Positions 1-9,328 are shown, counted from the stretch's first letter. The stretch: DNA of 64,000 bases from CAXBBB01 sp963841855 (GCA_963841855.1 CAWJEJ010000003.1:434001-498000); one strand, 5' to 3'. Translations and numbers: made by a program. Notes: generated from the letters alone by a model not told the origin.

Positions 1-3000
1 CTGCGCGGCAGCGACGGATCGATCTGGATGGGCGGCTTCGGCACGCCCGCGCGCTTCGACGGCTACGCGTTTCGTCCGGCTCCGCTGCGAGGCATCCCGC
101 GCGGGGCGGTAGTCTACGGCGACGCGCTGATGCCGTGTCCCGGTGGCGGAATGTGCGCTGTCGTCAGGGGACACGGCGTCTGGCGCGTGCAGGGCGACTC
201 GCTGAGCCAGCGGCTGGCATCCTTCGACGTCGAGGGATATGGGCGCGACGAATACTCCGACGCGATCATCGTGCAAACGTCGCAGCAGACCGACGCCTCC
301 TTCTACCTCGTCCGCGCCGACACGACCTATCGCCTCGGGCCCTACCCGCCTCTGGGAATCACGCGCAACGGGATGGCGGCGATGGGGCGTGACGGTACGC
401 TCTACAGCTATTCGGCGCGCGGCCAAACATGGAAACTCCAGCGCGGCGAGTGGTCGCTCCACAGTACGCAGCCTCTGGGCTTCGCCACGTCGAACCTGTC
501 TGGGGATTCGGCGGGAGACGTCTGGACGACGGGTGAGGCGGGTATCCACCGTTTGACACCCAGCGGGCTGGAGCCATTTTCCTCGCTGGGATGGTCGCGC
601 CACATTCTGCCCTACCGGGACGGATACCTAGCCGCCGGGCGAGACGGTGTCTTCCGGCTTTCGTCCGACGGCGCCGTCTTGGACACGCTGGCGACGCAGC
701 ACGCCAACTGGCTCTACGCCGACGAGAGCGGCGCGATATGGGTCGCGTTGGAATCCGACGGCGTGATGCGCCTGCGTCCACACCGCATCGGAACGGTCGA
801 CCTGGGCGGATTCGGCACCAGCGGCGTCCGCAGCATCGTTCGCGACCGCAACGGTAGCCTGTGGACGACGGGCAACTGCCAGGGTATCCTGAACCTGACC
901 GCGCAGGGCGAGCGAACCATCTATGGAACGTCGGACGAGAACCTGTCCAAAGAGCAATCGATCTACATTTCCAGTTGCCTCTGGACGGCCGCGCAGACTC
1001 CCGACGGTACGATCTGGACGACTGGGATCGGCGGGCGTCTGCACGCGATTCGCGATGGGCGCATTCGGCTGATCGACGAGATAGCGGGCACGTCAGAGTT
1101 CAGCCTGGAGGGCGGCTCTACCGTCCTGTTTACCGACCGCAGCGGCACGCTTTGGACCAGCCGCCGCTCGGACGGACGCGTCTTCCGGCGCTCGCGGTCG
1201 AGCGAGTTCGTCGCCGTTCCTTCGCTGGGCCTGCGCGACAGCACGAGCGACGCCGAAGGGACGAAGGCCGAGGCGCCCAACGTCTCTCAGTTTTTCGAGG
1301 ATGCTCAGGGCGTCCTTTGGATCGGCGGGTCAGGCTTCGTGTCGCGTTTCGACGGTGAGGCGTTCGTGACCGTTCTCCGGGTCGAAGGGGCTGCGCGCTC
1401 GTTCGTCCAGGCCGCAGACGGCACGCTCTACGTCGGCACCTACGGCGGCGGCATCTACCGCCTCGACCTCGACGCTCAGCGGCGAGCCCAAACCGGCACC
1501 CTGCACGCCTCCGATGTGCCCCGCTTCCGCGCGTCCGACGGGCTGCCTGATGATTTCGTCTCGCTCCTCCACCTCGACGACCGTGGCCGCTTGTGGTCTT
1601 CGCACAATCAAGGGCTGGCACGCACGCATCTGAAGGCGCTCGACACGTTTTGGGAAGGCGGCCCGGCTCCCCACACCCGGATCTTCACGTCGGCGGACGG
1701 TCTGCCGAGTACCGAAGCCAACGGCGGATTCCAGGGAGCCGGGCTGGTGTGGCCCGACGGCACGCTCTGGCTCCCGACCATCAAGGGCGTAGCCGTTCTC
1801 GCCCCCGACCTGGCCGACGACGCGCAGCCGCCCCCGCCGCCCTACTTGCAACTGGCTGAGATCGACGGAGTGCCGGTTTCGTGCGCGGCGGTCGGCCCTT
1901 GCTCGCTCCAACTCTCGCCGTCCGACCGCCGCATCCGGTTTCGCATCGGTGCGCTCACGACCGGGCAGTCGCGCAGCGTCGATCTCGACGTTCGGCTGTG
2001 GGGCGGATCGGGCTTGTGGGAACGCGTCGACCCGACTGATCGGAGCATTACCTATGGCGGGCTGCGCGGCGGATCGTACCGGCTCGAAGGCCGCGCTCGG
2101 AGCGTCGACGGTACGTGGGGAGAGGCGCACGTGCTCGCCTCGCTGGCCGTCCCGACGCCGCTCCACCAGCAGTTGTGGTTCCTGATCGCTGCGGCTCTGG
2201 CGTTGGCACTGGGCGTAGCCGGGTTCGTCCACCTGCGCGGTCGTTCGCTGCGCGCGCAAGCCCACGTGCTCCAGCAAGCGGTCGATGTTCAGACGGACCA
2301 GCTGCGCGTGGCGTCGGCGCGCCTCGAAGCACAAAACGCGGCGCTGTCGGATCTGGTCGAGAGCAAAGAGCGCGTGATGCGCATGGTGTCGCACGACCTC
2401 AAGAACCCCATCGGCGGCATCGTCGGGCTGGCCGACATCGTGCAGAGCGAGCTGGCGCCGGGCTCGGAAGCGCACGAGATGACCGGTCTGATACGTGGGG
2501 CGGGCGAGCAGTCGCTCACACTCATCCACTCGATCCTCGACGCGCAGCACCCCGAAACCGTCCCCCATCTGGCCGAACTTGCCCCGGTCGACGTGCGCAG
2601 CATTGTCACGGCCGCCGCCGCGCTCTCGCGGGGTTTCGCCCATACCAAGGAGCAGCGCATCGAAACGGCGATGCCACCACGCCCACTCTTGGTCCGCGCC
2701 GACGCGTTGCGGCTCCGTCTGGTCGTAGACAATCTGATTTCCAACGCCCTCAAGTACGCGCCGCGCGCCACGGCCGTCCGCATCTCTGCCGATCTCGACG
2801 ACGCCCACGCAGTGCTCACCGTCGACGACGCCGGGCCGGGCATTCCGCTGGGCGACCGCGACCGCGTCTTCGATCCCTACACACGCCTAGCCGCTCAGCC
2901 GACCGGATCCGAGACCGTCACGGGACTCGGGCTCTTCCTGGTGCGCGAGATCGTGCGGCAGTACGGCGGCTCCATATGGGTCGACGAAAGCCCTGAGGGA

Positions 3001-3063
3001 GGCGCTCGCTTCGCCGTTCGCCTGCCTGTCGTGGACCACGAAAGCGGCTCGCCCGGCACCTGA
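1..3063 (+). CDS. Two-component propeller sensor histidine kinase (5' truncated)
   Basis: The reading frame is open to the left window edge, so the start lies upstream. The first ~600 residues visible are repeated short blades of the type LWxxG and IWxTG, as in periplasmic two-component regulator propellers, followed by a Y_Y_Y-like beta domain and one membrane segment near 2179-2235. The cytoplasmic part is a histidine kinase: H box SHDLKNP near 2390, N box NLISNALKYAP near 2735, G1 DDAGPGIP near 2825 and G2 GLGLFLV near 2925. It would sense an extracellular (often glycan) signal and phosphorylate a response regulator. There is no receiver or HTH domain at the C terminus, so its partner must be encoded elsewhere. 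Confidence 0.9.
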   Translation: MRGSDGSIWMGGFGTPARFDGYAFRPAPLRGIPRGAVVYGDALMPCPGGGMCAVVRGHGVWRVQGDSLSQRLASFDVEGYGRDEYSDAIIVQTSQQTDASFYLVRADTTYRLGPYPPLGITRNGMAAMGRDGTLYSYSARGQTWKLQRGEWSLHSTQPLGFATSNLSGDSAGDVWTTGEAGIHRLTPSGLEPFSSLGWSRHILPYRDGYLAAGRDGVFRLSSDGAVLDTLATQHANWLYADESGAIWVALESDGVMRLRPHRIGTVDLGGFGTSGVRSIVRDRNGSLWTTGNCQGILNLTAQGERTIYGTSDENLSKEQSIYISSCLWTAAQTPDGTIWTTGIGGRLHAIRDGRIRLIDEIAGTSEFSLEGGSTVLFTDRSGTLWTSRRSDGRVFRRSRSSEFVAVPSLGLRDSTSDAEGTKAEAPNVSQFFEDAQGVLWIGGSGFVSRFDGEAFVTVLRVEGAARSFVQAADGTLYVGTYGGGIYRLDLDAQRRAQTGTLHASDVPRFRASDGLPDDFVSLLHLDDRGRLWSSHNQGLARTHLKALDTFWEGGPAPHTRIFTSADGLPSTEANGGFQGAGLVWPDGTLWLPTIKGVAVLAPDLADDAQPPPPPYLQLAEIDGVPVSCAAVGPCSLQLSPSDRRIRFRIGALTTGQSRSVDLDVRLWGGSGLWERVDPTDRSITYGGLRGGSYRLEGRARSVDGTWGEAHVLASLAVPTPLHQQLWFLIAAALALALGVAGFVHLRGRSLRAQAHVLQQAVDVQTDQLRVASARLEAQNAALSDLVESKERVMRMVSHDLKNPIGGIVGLADIVQSELAPGSEAHEMTGLIRGAGEQSLTLIHSILDAQHPETVPHLAELAPVDVRSIVTAAAALSRGFAHTKEQRIETAMPPRPLLVRADALRLRLVVDNLISNALKYAPRATAVRISADLDDAHAVLTVDDAGPGIPLGDRDRVFDPYTRLAAQPTGSETVTGLGLFLVREIVRQYGGSIWVDESPEGGARFAVRLPVVDHESGSPGT

Positions 3064-3166
3064 AGGGCATGTGTGGAAAAGATAGCGTCCGATCGATTAG
3101 GGTATGACATAGCGTGGGCACCGTACATGTTTGATCATGTGATCACTCCCACTCTCCACGCCCACA

Positions 3167-3454
3167 ATGGACCGCTCTCCCCACTTCTCCGGCCTCTGGC
3201 AAGATGACGAACGCACCGCTATACTCGACGCCGTCCAAACGCTCGCCGGACGTCCCGAAACGGGTTCTCTGCGCGGTCCCGACTGGACGTTTCACCGCTA
3301 CGAATCGGGCGCGCACGCTGTCTTTGCGGCTTCCCATCGCAGCGCGACGCGGATGCTCACCGCCACGACCGCAGACGAACTCGCCCTGCGCCTGCGCGGC
3401 TACGGCAAGCCTGCCGCCGAGGAGACGTTGGTCTCTCTGGCGCTGGCCGCCTGA
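3167..3454 (+). CDS. Small hypothetical protein, 95 aa
   Basis: A short open frame with normal local codon use sits between the kinase and rnhB, on the same strand as both. The protein is soluble, with no signal peptide, no membrane segment and no motif I recognise; the middle (WTFHRYESGAHAVFAAS) is predicted beta, the end helical. It stops 27 bases before rnhB and could be co-transcribed with it. Function unknown. The ATG follows a pyrimidine-rich stretch and there is no obvious Shine-Dalgarno sequence, as elsewhere in the window. Confidence 0.55.
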   Translation: MDRSPHFSGLWQDDERTAILDAVQTLAGRPETGSLRGPDWTFHRYESGAHAVFAASHRSATRMLTATTADELALRLRGYGKPAAEETLVSLALAA

Positions 3455-3481
3455 CGAGCGGCGCGAGCGTAGCTTGGCGTC

Positions 3482-4084
3482 ATGGCCACTGCTCTCGCTC
3501 GCTTCGATACCGACCATCGGCCCGCTCTGGGCCTTCTCGCAGGTGTCGATGAAGCGGGGCGCGGATGTCTTGCCGGTCCCGTCGTGGCCGCGGCCGTGAT
3601 CCTGCCGCCCGACTGCTCGATCGACGGGCTGGACGACTCTAAGAGGCTGTCACCGGCTCAGCGCGACGCGTTGTTCGAGCGCATCCCGGCCCTCGCCGTC
3701 GCATACGGTGTCGGCGTCTGCTCACCTGCCGAGGTCGACCGGCTCAACGTGCTGCACGCGGCGATGGAAGCGATGCGCCGAGCCCTTGCCGCGATGGACA
3801 CGGCGCCCGATGGCATCCTGATCGACGGCAACCGGCTCCCTCCCAATCTGCCCGCGTCCGCTGTTGCCGTCGCCGTCGTCAAAGGCGACACCAAGAGCCA
3901 GAGCATCGCCGCGGCGTCCGTCATCGCCAAGGTCACGCGCGATCGCCTGATGGTCGACCTGGGCGCCAGTTTTCCGGAGTACGACTGGAAGAGCAACAAG
4001 GGCTATCCAACGCGCGCGCACTATGCCGCTCTGGCCGCGCACGGCCCGACGATCCACCACCGCCGCTCGTTTCGCCTGACGTGA
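3482..4084 (+). CDS. rnhB: Ribonuclease HII
   Basis: Removes ribonucleotides and RNA of RNA-DNA hybrids from DNA, acting with a divalent metal. The N-terminal signature GVDEAGRGCLAGP carries the first catalytic Asp-Glu pair; LIDGNRLP and KGDTKSQSIAAASVIAKVTRD supply the remaining acidic residues and the conserved core helix, and KGYPTRAHYAAL with HRRSF closes the fold. At 200 residues it is the usual length for the family. A TAGCTTGG promoter-like element at 3470-3477 lies only four bases before the ATG, which would give a nearly leaderless transcript. It converges on fmt with seven bases between stop codons. Confidence 0.96.
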   Translation: MATALARFDTDHRPALGLLAGVDEAGRGCLAGPVVAAAVILPPDCSIDGLDDSKRLSPAQRDALFERIPALAVAYGVGVCSPAEVDRLNVLHAAMEAMRRALAAMDTAPDGILIDGNRLPPNLPASAVAVAVVKGDTKSQSIAAASVIAKVTRDRLMVDLGASFPEYDWKSNKGYPTRAHYAALAAHGPTIHHRRSFRLT

Positions 4085-4091
4085 CGCGCGC

Positions 4092-5042
4092 TCAGCCGAC
4101 GCGTTCTCCGGCTTCCAGGCTAGCACCACGCGCAAAATCCGCCGCGCTCTGACGTGTACGTCCTGCCGGTTGCACCTCAAGCAGTTCAAGCGTCCGGTCC
4201 GCGCAGGCGACGAACAGGCGGTCACCGGCGACCGATAGCGTCCCAGGCTCGGCCAGCTTCGGTTCGCCCGCCGAATTGTCCGGGAGCGCGGTTCGGTAGA
4301 GTTTGAGCGTATCCCCGCGCCACCTCGTCCACGCGCCGGGAGCGGGCGAGAAGCCGTGGACGTGCCGGCGCACCTGAGCGGCAGTCAGGCTCCAGTCGAT
4401 CTCGCCTTCGTCGCGAAACAGCTTGGGTGCAGGCGTGGCGAGCGTGTCGTCCTGCGGCTGTGGGCGGGCTTCGCCTCGCTCGTAGAGCCGAACGGTTTCG
4501 ACGACCAGATCGGCGCCCTGCGTCATCAACCGATCGTGCAGATCGCCCGCCGTCTCGTCCGGCGACAGCGAGACGCGCCGTTGCAGCAGAATGCCGCCCG
4601 TGTCGACGCGGGCCGCCAGAGCGAACGTTGTCAGGCCGGTTTCGTCATCACCCGCCATCACGGCGCGCTGGATTGGGGCTGCGCCTCGGTAACGCGGAAG
4701 CAGCGAGCCGTGCAGGTTGAACGCGCCCAGGCTGGCCGATTCGAAGATGGCCGGCGGTAGGATCTTGAACGCGACGACGACGATCAAGTCAGCTTTCAGC
4801 GCCGCCATCTGGTCTGCGAACTCGGGCGATCGGACCGAATCGGGTTGCAGAATCCTCTCGATGCCTAGCCGCTCGGCTGCCTGTTTGACAGGCGGAGACG
4901 TCGGCGGCTTCCGGCGGCTCCCCGGCGTATCCAGCGACGTGACGACGGCTGCCGGCGCATGGCCCGCCGCGACGAGCGCTTCCAGTGATGGTACAGCAAA
5001 CTCGGGCGTGCCCATGAACACGATGCGGAGCGGTTGAGACAT
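4092..5042 (-). CDS. fmt: Methionyl-tRNA formyltransferase
   Basis: Transfers a formyl group from 10-formyl-THF to initiator Met-tRNA. The N-terminal Rossmann domain begins RIVFMGTPEFAVPSLEAL, and the catalytic region shows NLHGSLLPRYRGAAP and ARVDTGGILLQ, containing the conserved Asn, His and Asp. The C-terminal tRNA-binding domain (FSPAPGAWT to the end) is present. Length 316 aa is typical. No def gene is adjacent; the neighbour on the other strand is rnhB. A strong hairpin lies upstream at 5083-5117. Confidence 0.97.
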   Translation of the reverse strand: MSQPLRIVFMGTPEFAVPSLEALVAAGHAPAAVVTSLDTPGSRRKPPTSPPVKQAAERLGIERILQPDSVRSPEFADQMAALKADLIVVVAFKILPPAIFESASLGAFNLHGSLLPRYRGAAPIQRAVMAGDDETGLTTFALAARVDTGGILLQRRVSLSPDETAGDLHDRLMTQGADLVVETVRLYERGEARPQPQDDTLATPAPKLFRDEGEIDWSLTAAQVRRHVHGFSPAPGAWTRWRGDTLKLYRTALPDNSAGEPKLAEPGTLSVAGDRLFVACADRTLELLEVQPAGRTRQSAADFARGASLEAGERVG

Positions 5043-5082
5043 GCAGGCGAGAGAGCGATTGTGAGATCCAGATTAACCAGAA

Positions 5083-5117
5083 ATAACCTATCAGGTCGCA
5101 AAGACCTGATAGGTTAT
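5083..5117. terminator. 15-bp perfect hairpin between divergent/convergent units
   Basis: Positions 5083-5097 pair perfectly with 5103-5117 around the loop GCAAA. It lies 41 bases upstream of fmt and 26 bases downstream of the GWxTD gene stop (both minus strand), so it probably terminates the GWxTD transcript. The arm contains CCTATCAGGTC, closely related to the arms of hairpins at 9298-9328 and 14695-14727. Confidence 0.6.
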
Positions 5118-5142
5118 ACGAACTACCTATCGCTGCGACGTG

Positions 5143-6468
5143 CTACAGCCGCGTCCGGTCGTCCCAGATCGGATGAAGCAGCCGGTAATCGCCGACGCCG
5201 GTCTGGTCGATGAAAATGAAGCGGCGGCCGATGTGGTTGTACGTCCAGACTTCGTACGGATCGTTGTCGAAGCTGAACGGATGCCGCTCGATCTCGGTGG
5301 GCTCGCCGAATCGGATCATGACCAATCCGCGATCGGTCTCCCATCCGTTGCGCGCGCCCGCTTTGTAGCTGCGGTTCGAGTGGGCGACGCGCAGGTAGTA
5401 TTCCTCCATGCGCTCGTTGCGCGCCGTTCCGGGCGTCGGGTCCATGCGCTCCCAGTAGGCGCGGAAGCGCCGCAGACGCTCGGCCGTGCTAGGCGCGTCG
5501 CGAATGGCCTCGATGTCGCGCGGTTTGGCGATGTGAACGAGTTGGCCGATGGCGCTGTCCAGGTCGCGGACGTGCTGCGCCAGCCCGGTCCACATCACCT
5601 CGACCGGCTTCTCGCGCGCGGCGAGCGTGTCGCCCGAAAGCGATTCGAGCCGGATGCGGACCGTGTAGCTGCCCACGCGGAATCCTTCGAGCGGGATTGT
5701 CACGACGACCGGGTTGCGTCCCACTTTGAGCTTCGTCGGGGCAACCATCGAGTAGGTGGCGTTCGACGACTCGTCCTGCTCCATGCCCAGCGCCGAACGC
5801 ACCAGCGAGCGCCGCGCCTGCCTGCGCACCTCGCGCACGACGCGCACCTCACGGGGAGCGTCCGAATACACTTCGTAGAAAAATGAGAACGTCCGCTCGT
5901 CCGAGGAGACGGCGTTCGATACGCGCGGGCTGATGCTCGCCTTGGCCGCATCGTAGCTGTCGACCAGGATCAGATCGCTCACCGACGGCGCGCGCGACAA
6001 GTCGGCCACGACTGTCGTCATCTCGTGGGCGTACGCGCGCGACGAGGCGGCGTCTTCGATGCTGAACTTCAACAGGTACGGACCGGGCGCGAGTGCGAGC
6101 GATTGGGCCGTTCGGTCGGCGAACCGGTCTTCGATCGTCGCGTCGTAGGTCGAGGCGGTTACGGTCTTGTCCCACGTCTTGCCTGCGACGTACGCGCCCT
6201 GCCGCCCGCCCCGCTCGAGCCGGTAGACACCGAGCGTGACGCTGTAGCGGCTCTGATATCCAGCGTCGGCGCGCGTGAACGAGAGCGCGGCATAGGAGAT
6301 CTTCGTGTACACGTCGAGGCGTGTCTGCGTCCCGGCGTCGGCACGCACGCTGATGGCGTCGACTTCGAACGGAGCGGCGGCTTCCTGCGCGACAGCCGCT
6401 CCGCAGATCAGCAGCGCACAACCGATCCACAGGCAGACGCGCAGAGCGAAGCGTTCGAGAACCATCAT
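5143..6468 (-). CDS. GWxTD domain-containing secreted protein
   Basis: 441 aa. The start at 6468 is chosen because it places a signal peptide (FALRVCLWIGCALLICGAAVAQ) at the N terminus; a second ATG is the next codon. The middle is beta-rich and resembles the NTF2/beta-sandwich part of this family. The C terminus carries the diagnostic NGWETDRGLVMIRFGEP followed by YEVWTYNHIGRRFIFID. GWxTD proteins are found mainly in Bacteroidota, Rhodothermota and Acidobacteria; their biochemical role is not established. The protein is probably periplasmic or outer-membrane associated. No paralogue is adjacent. Confidence 0.88.
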   Translation of the reverse strand: MMVLERFALRVCLWIGCALLICGAAVAQEAAAPFEVDAISVRADAGTQTRLDVYTKISYAALSFTRADAGYQSRYSVTLGVYRLERGGRQGAYVAGKTWDKTVTASTYDATIEDRFADRTAQSLALAPGPYLLKFSIEDAASSRAYAHEMTTVVADLSRAPSVSDLILVDSYDAAKASISPRVSNAVSSDERTFSFFYEVYSDAPREVRVVREVRRQARRSLVRSALGMEQDESSNATYSMVAPTKLKVGRNPVVVTIPLEGFRVGSYTVRIRLESLSGDTLAAREKPVEVMWTGLAQHVRDLDSAIGQLVHIAKPRDIEAIRDAPSTAERLRRFRAYWERMDPTPGTARNERMEEYYLRVAHSNRSYKAGARNGWETDRGLVMIRFGEPTEIERHPFSFDNDPYEVWTYNHIGRRFIFIDQTGVGDYRLLHPIWDDRTRL

Positions 6469-6697
6469 GCCGAAAAGTGTAGCTGTACGCAGAAGCAGAG
6501 CAAGGCGAAAAGGCAGCGGAGACGTAGCGCGTCTAGGACGCCGCGCGCACGATACGCTGACTGATGGATAGGGAAGAGCCCAAAGGCGGAAATGCAAAGA
6601 TGCGACATTTACGGCTCTGCGCGTCGCCCGCAATGTCTCGCCCGCCCGAGTGCGCATCTGAACCGTTTTCTAAAGCGCTCAACGGCTCATTGTGTGC

Positions 6698-7078
6698 TCA
6701 ACCGGTGCCACTCCAGCCCGTTTGCTCATCGTGCGACCGCGTCATGGAGACCTCGACGGATCCCGTGTGCCGCGTCGATATGGGTTCTATGAGAGCCAGA
6801 AAGCACGGCGCGTCGGCAATGGGACGGTGCTGAGTCGCGCGCGGGACGACGCAAAACGAACCGGCTTCCAGTTCGACCGCACCGTCCTCCAACTCGATGC
6901 GCAGCCGGCCCTTGAGGATCAAGAACAACTCGTCCTCGTCGGCATGGTCGTGCCATACGAATTCGCCCCTGACCTTGGCGACCTTGACGTACTGATCGCC
7001 CACACGCCCCACCACGCGCGGCGACCACCATTCAGTCAGCTTCTCTGCTTCGGTCAGCAGGTGAACGGCGTCGATCAT
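6698..7078 (-). CDS. Cupin domain protein
   Basis: 126 aa single-domain cupin. Motif 1 is WHDHADEDELFLILKGR with His-His-Glu metal ligands, and motif 2 is GSFCVVPRATQHRP with the last His. Small cupins of this sort bind a metal and act as sensors, isomerases or dioxygenases; the substrate cannot be deduced. It is divergently placed from the nitrilase with about 100 bases between starts, so the two may share a control region. The 229 bases between its stop and the GWxTD start hold nothing I can assign. Confidence 0.85.
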   Translation of the reverse strand: MIDAVHLLTEAEKLTEWWSPRVVGRVGDQYVKVAKVRGEFVWHDHADEDELFLILKGRLRIELEDGAVELEAGSFCVVPRATQHRPIADAPCFLALIEPISTRHTGSVEVSMTRSHDEQTGWSGTG

Positions 7079-7176
7079 GGTGGACGAGAGGTAGGGTGGG
7101 GCGAGAGCGCTTGGAAGGCCGAGAAGGTACGCCCGCCGGCCGCCTATCTTCGGCGCTCCTCTGCACCACCGATACC

Positions 7177-8151
7177 ATGCCCACTTCCGATCTGCTTACC
7201 GTCGGCATCGCTCAGATAGCGCCTGTCTGGCTCGACCGAGACGCCACGCTCGCCCGCGTCATCGACTTCGTAGAGGAGGCCGCCGGCGCGGGCTGCGGGC
7301 TGGTCGCCTTCGGCGAGGCGTTCGTGCCGGGCTATCCGTTCTGGATCAGCCTGACCGATGGTGGACGCTTCGAGAGCGACGTGCAGAAAGATTTCCACGC
7401 CCACTACGTCGGCCAAGCCGTGTGCATCGCCGACGGCCACCTTGACGGCGTGTGCGCGGCTGTCAAGGCGAGCGGCGTCGCGGTCGTGCTGGGCGTCATC
7501 GAGCGCGACCGGAGACGAGGGCACAGCGTTTTCGCCTCGCTCGTCTACATAGATCCCCAAGGCGAGATCGGCAGCGTCCACCGCAAGCTGATGCCGACGT
7601 ACGAGGAGCGCCTGTCGTGGGCGCCGGGAGACGGTCATGGCCTGCGTACGCACCGCCTCCACGCGTGGACGGTCGGCGGGCTGAACTGCTGGGAAAACTG
7701 GATGCCGCTGGCCAGAGCCGCGCTCTACGGGCAAGGCGAGGATCTACACGTCGCGATCTGGCCCGGCTCGACGCGCAACACGCACGACATCACGCGCATG
7801 ATCGCCAAGGAAAGCCGCAGCTACGTCCTCTCGGCCGCGCCGCCGCTGTCGCCCGCCGACGTTCCCGACTCCGTCCCACATCGCGACCTGCTACTCTCCG
7901 CCCTCGCCCAAGGAGAAACGGGTGGAGACCAGATGTTCGCTGCGGGCGGATCGTGCATCGCCGGGCCGGATGGCGAGTGGATCGTCGCACCGGTCGAAGG
8001 GCGCGTCGGCCTGATCACGGCGCAGATCGACCACCGGAAGGTGCGGCGCGAGCGGCAGAACTTCGACCCGTCCGGCCACTACAGCCGCCCCGACGTGACG
8101 CGCCTGGTCGTCAACCGCGAGCGCCGAGGAACCGTCGATCTGCGCGACTGA
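7177..8151 (+). CDS. Nitrilase / carbon-nitrogen hydrolase
   Basis: Hydrolyses a nitrile or amide to the acid. The Glu-Lys-Cys triad is visible: FGEAFVPGYPFW (Glu), HRKLMPTYEER (Lys) and NCWENWMPLARAALY (Cys), the last two being characteristic of true aliphatic nitrilases and cyanide hydratases rather than of the wider amidase family. Length 324 aa fits. The ATG at 7177 starts MPTSDLLTVGIAQ; a TATCTTCG promoter-like element lies at 7145-7152. The protein lacks a signal peptide and is cytoplasmic. Substrate range is not predictable. Confidence 0.93.
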   Translation: MPTSDLLTVGIAQIAPVWLDRDATLARVIDFVEEAAGAGCGLVAFGEAFVPGYPFWISLTDGGRFESDVQKDFHAHYVGQAVCIADGHLDGVCAAVKASGVAVVLGVIERDRRRGHSVFASLVYIDPQGEIGSVHRKLMPTYEERLSWAPGDGHGLRTHRLHAWTVGGLNCWENWMPLARAALYGQGEDLHVAIWPGSTRNTHDITRMIAKESRSYVLSAAPPLSPADVPDSVPHRDLLLSALAQGETGGDQMFAAGGSCIAGPDGEWIVAPVEGRVGLITAQIDHRKVRRERQNFDPSGHYSRPDVTRLVVNRERRGTVDLRD

Positions 8152-8207
8152 GCAACTCGGTCAGGGAGCGCAGGTCTACACCCCCTTCACCACACGTCAT
8201 TTCGCCG

Positions 8208-9014
8208 ATGTTTTCATCCAAATCCACCCGCATCGTCTGGACTGTCAACGGCTACCTGCTACTGCTCGCCTTCGTCGCGGTGCTCGTCTTGCTGCTCGCC
8301 GAACTGCGAATCGACCACTGGTTTCACCGCTCGCCGGATCGCGGGCTGGTCGAGGTACCCGCTGGTGATTCGCTTCGCGCCCGCGCCGCCGCATCGCAGC
8401 ATCTGGAATACGACCGCCCGACGCGCATCGGCGACACACCGGTTTTCTACTCGTCGGTCTACGTGATTGATACGCGGCACACCGAGGCGTTTCTCGAAGC
8501 CGAACAGTCGATGGAAGAGGTAGGGCCGGACGTTGTCGGCGAGCGGATCAACGTGCTGTTCTACGATGAGCAAACGCGCACGGCCCGGCCGCTGATGGAG
8601 AGCAACGCTGCAATCCTGACCGTCGACGCTCCTTCGCGCGAGCGGTATGGCCGAGACCAGGAAGCGATGCAACAGCCGTTCATCCTCTACCGCATCGCCC
8701 TGCGCGACACCGACGGCGACAAGCGGATCAACGATCAGGACGCATCGCGCTTCTACCTCTCCGACCTATCCGGACGCAATCTGCGCCCGATTACACCCGA
8801 CGGGTTGGACCTGAGCTACCACTGGTTCGACGATGATTCCTCCTCCATCTGGTTCGAAGAACGAACACCCATCGGCGAGAACGCGCCCGGTACCGACCAC
8901 CCGCTGATCAATCGGCGCGTGTACCGCTACGACGTGGCAGCCGCTACGTGGGACTCGTTCGACGCGCTGCAGCAGGCCTTCGACACGATCCGCGACGCGT
9001 ACGGCGCCCGCTAA
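8208..9014 (+). CDS. Bitopic membrane protein with propeller-like domain
   Basis: 268 aa. One hydrophobic segment at residues ~11-33 (GYLLLLAFVAVLVLLLAEL) anchors the protein, with the rest probably periplasmic. The C-terminal half contains an EF-hand-like calcium loop, DTDGDKRINDQD, followed by YLSDLSGRNLRPITPDG, a pattern seen in TolB/WD-type beta-propeller blades. I do not recognise a named family. It is 56 bases downstream of the nitrilase on the same strand; functional linkage is not evident. Confidence 0.75.
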   Translation: MFSSKSTRIVWTVNGYLLLLAFVAVLVLLLAELRIDHWFHRSPDRGLVEVPAGDSLRARAAASQHLEYDRPTRIGDTPVFYSSVYVIDTRHTEAFLEAEQSMEEVGPDVVGERINVLFYDEQTRTARPLMESNAAILTVDAPSRERYGRDQEAMQQPFILYRIALRDTDGDKRINDQDASRFYLSDLSGRNLRPITPDGLDLSYHWFDDDSSSIWFEERTPIGENAPGTDHPLINRRVYRYDVAAATWDSFDALQQAFDTIRDAYGAR

Positions 9015-9019
9015 AGCTG

Positions 9020-9268
9020 TCAGCCGACGGCGCACGAGGCAGCATGCGGGCGCGCCACACCGTCCAGACGCGCGATCCGGTCCAGCCGCACCGATCCGAC
9101 GCCGTCGACCTCAGTCCAGTCTGCGTTCTGGCGAGCATACACGTCGAGGACGCGCGCCGTTACCGTCGTGCCGTCCGTCAGTTCGAGAACGATGGGGATG
9201 CGGCGCAGCACGGCCGCTTCGATCCGGTCGTAGAAGCCGCAGTCGATGGGCATGTAGAGGTCGGGCAT
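9020..9268 (-). CDS. Rof-like Rho-binding antiterminator
   Basis: 82 aa. The N terminus, LYMPIDCGFYDRIEAAVLRR, matches the Rof/YaeO pattern (P-[IV]-[DN]-C-x-[FY]-Y-D-R-[LI]-E), followed by a small Sm-like beta domain, LELTDGTTVTARVLDVY and GSVRLDRIARLDG. In enterobacteria Rof binds Rho next to its RNA-binding site and inhibits termination. The start at 9268 gives the family's usual length. It is downstream of the lysine transaminase on the same strand, with a hairpin (9298-9328) between them. The window also encodes the likely target, Rho (17978-20437). The assignment rests on motif resemblance. Confidence 0.65.
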   Translation of the reverse strand: MPDLYMPIDCGFYDRIEAAVLRRIPIVLELTDGTTVTARVLDVYARQNADWTEVDGVGSVRLDRIARLDGVARPHAASCAVG

Positions 9269-9297
9269 GGCCTGCGGAAAGAGTCTTGGAAAAGGGA

Positions 9298-9328
9298 AAG
9301 CTGACAGGTCTTGAAAACCTGTCAGCTT
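9298..9328 (-). terminator. 12-bp hairpin between lysine transaminase and rof-like gene
   Basis: AAGCTGACAGGT (9298-9309) pairs with ACCTGTCAGCTT (9317-9328) across a 7-base loop. It lies 33 bases after the transaminase stop and 30 bases before the Rof-like start, so it could terminate or attenuate transcription between the two. The arm belongs to the same sequence family as hairpins at 5083 and 14695. Confidence 0.55.

Noticed and set aside
1330..2808. 492-codon minus-strand frame over the histidine kinase
   Set aside because: Antisense shadow; the plus strand has all kinase boxes.
3132..3145. TGATCATGTGATCA near-palindrome before the small ORF at 3167
   Set aside because: A 14-base symmetric string with no second copy and no adjacent regulator gene; could be chance.
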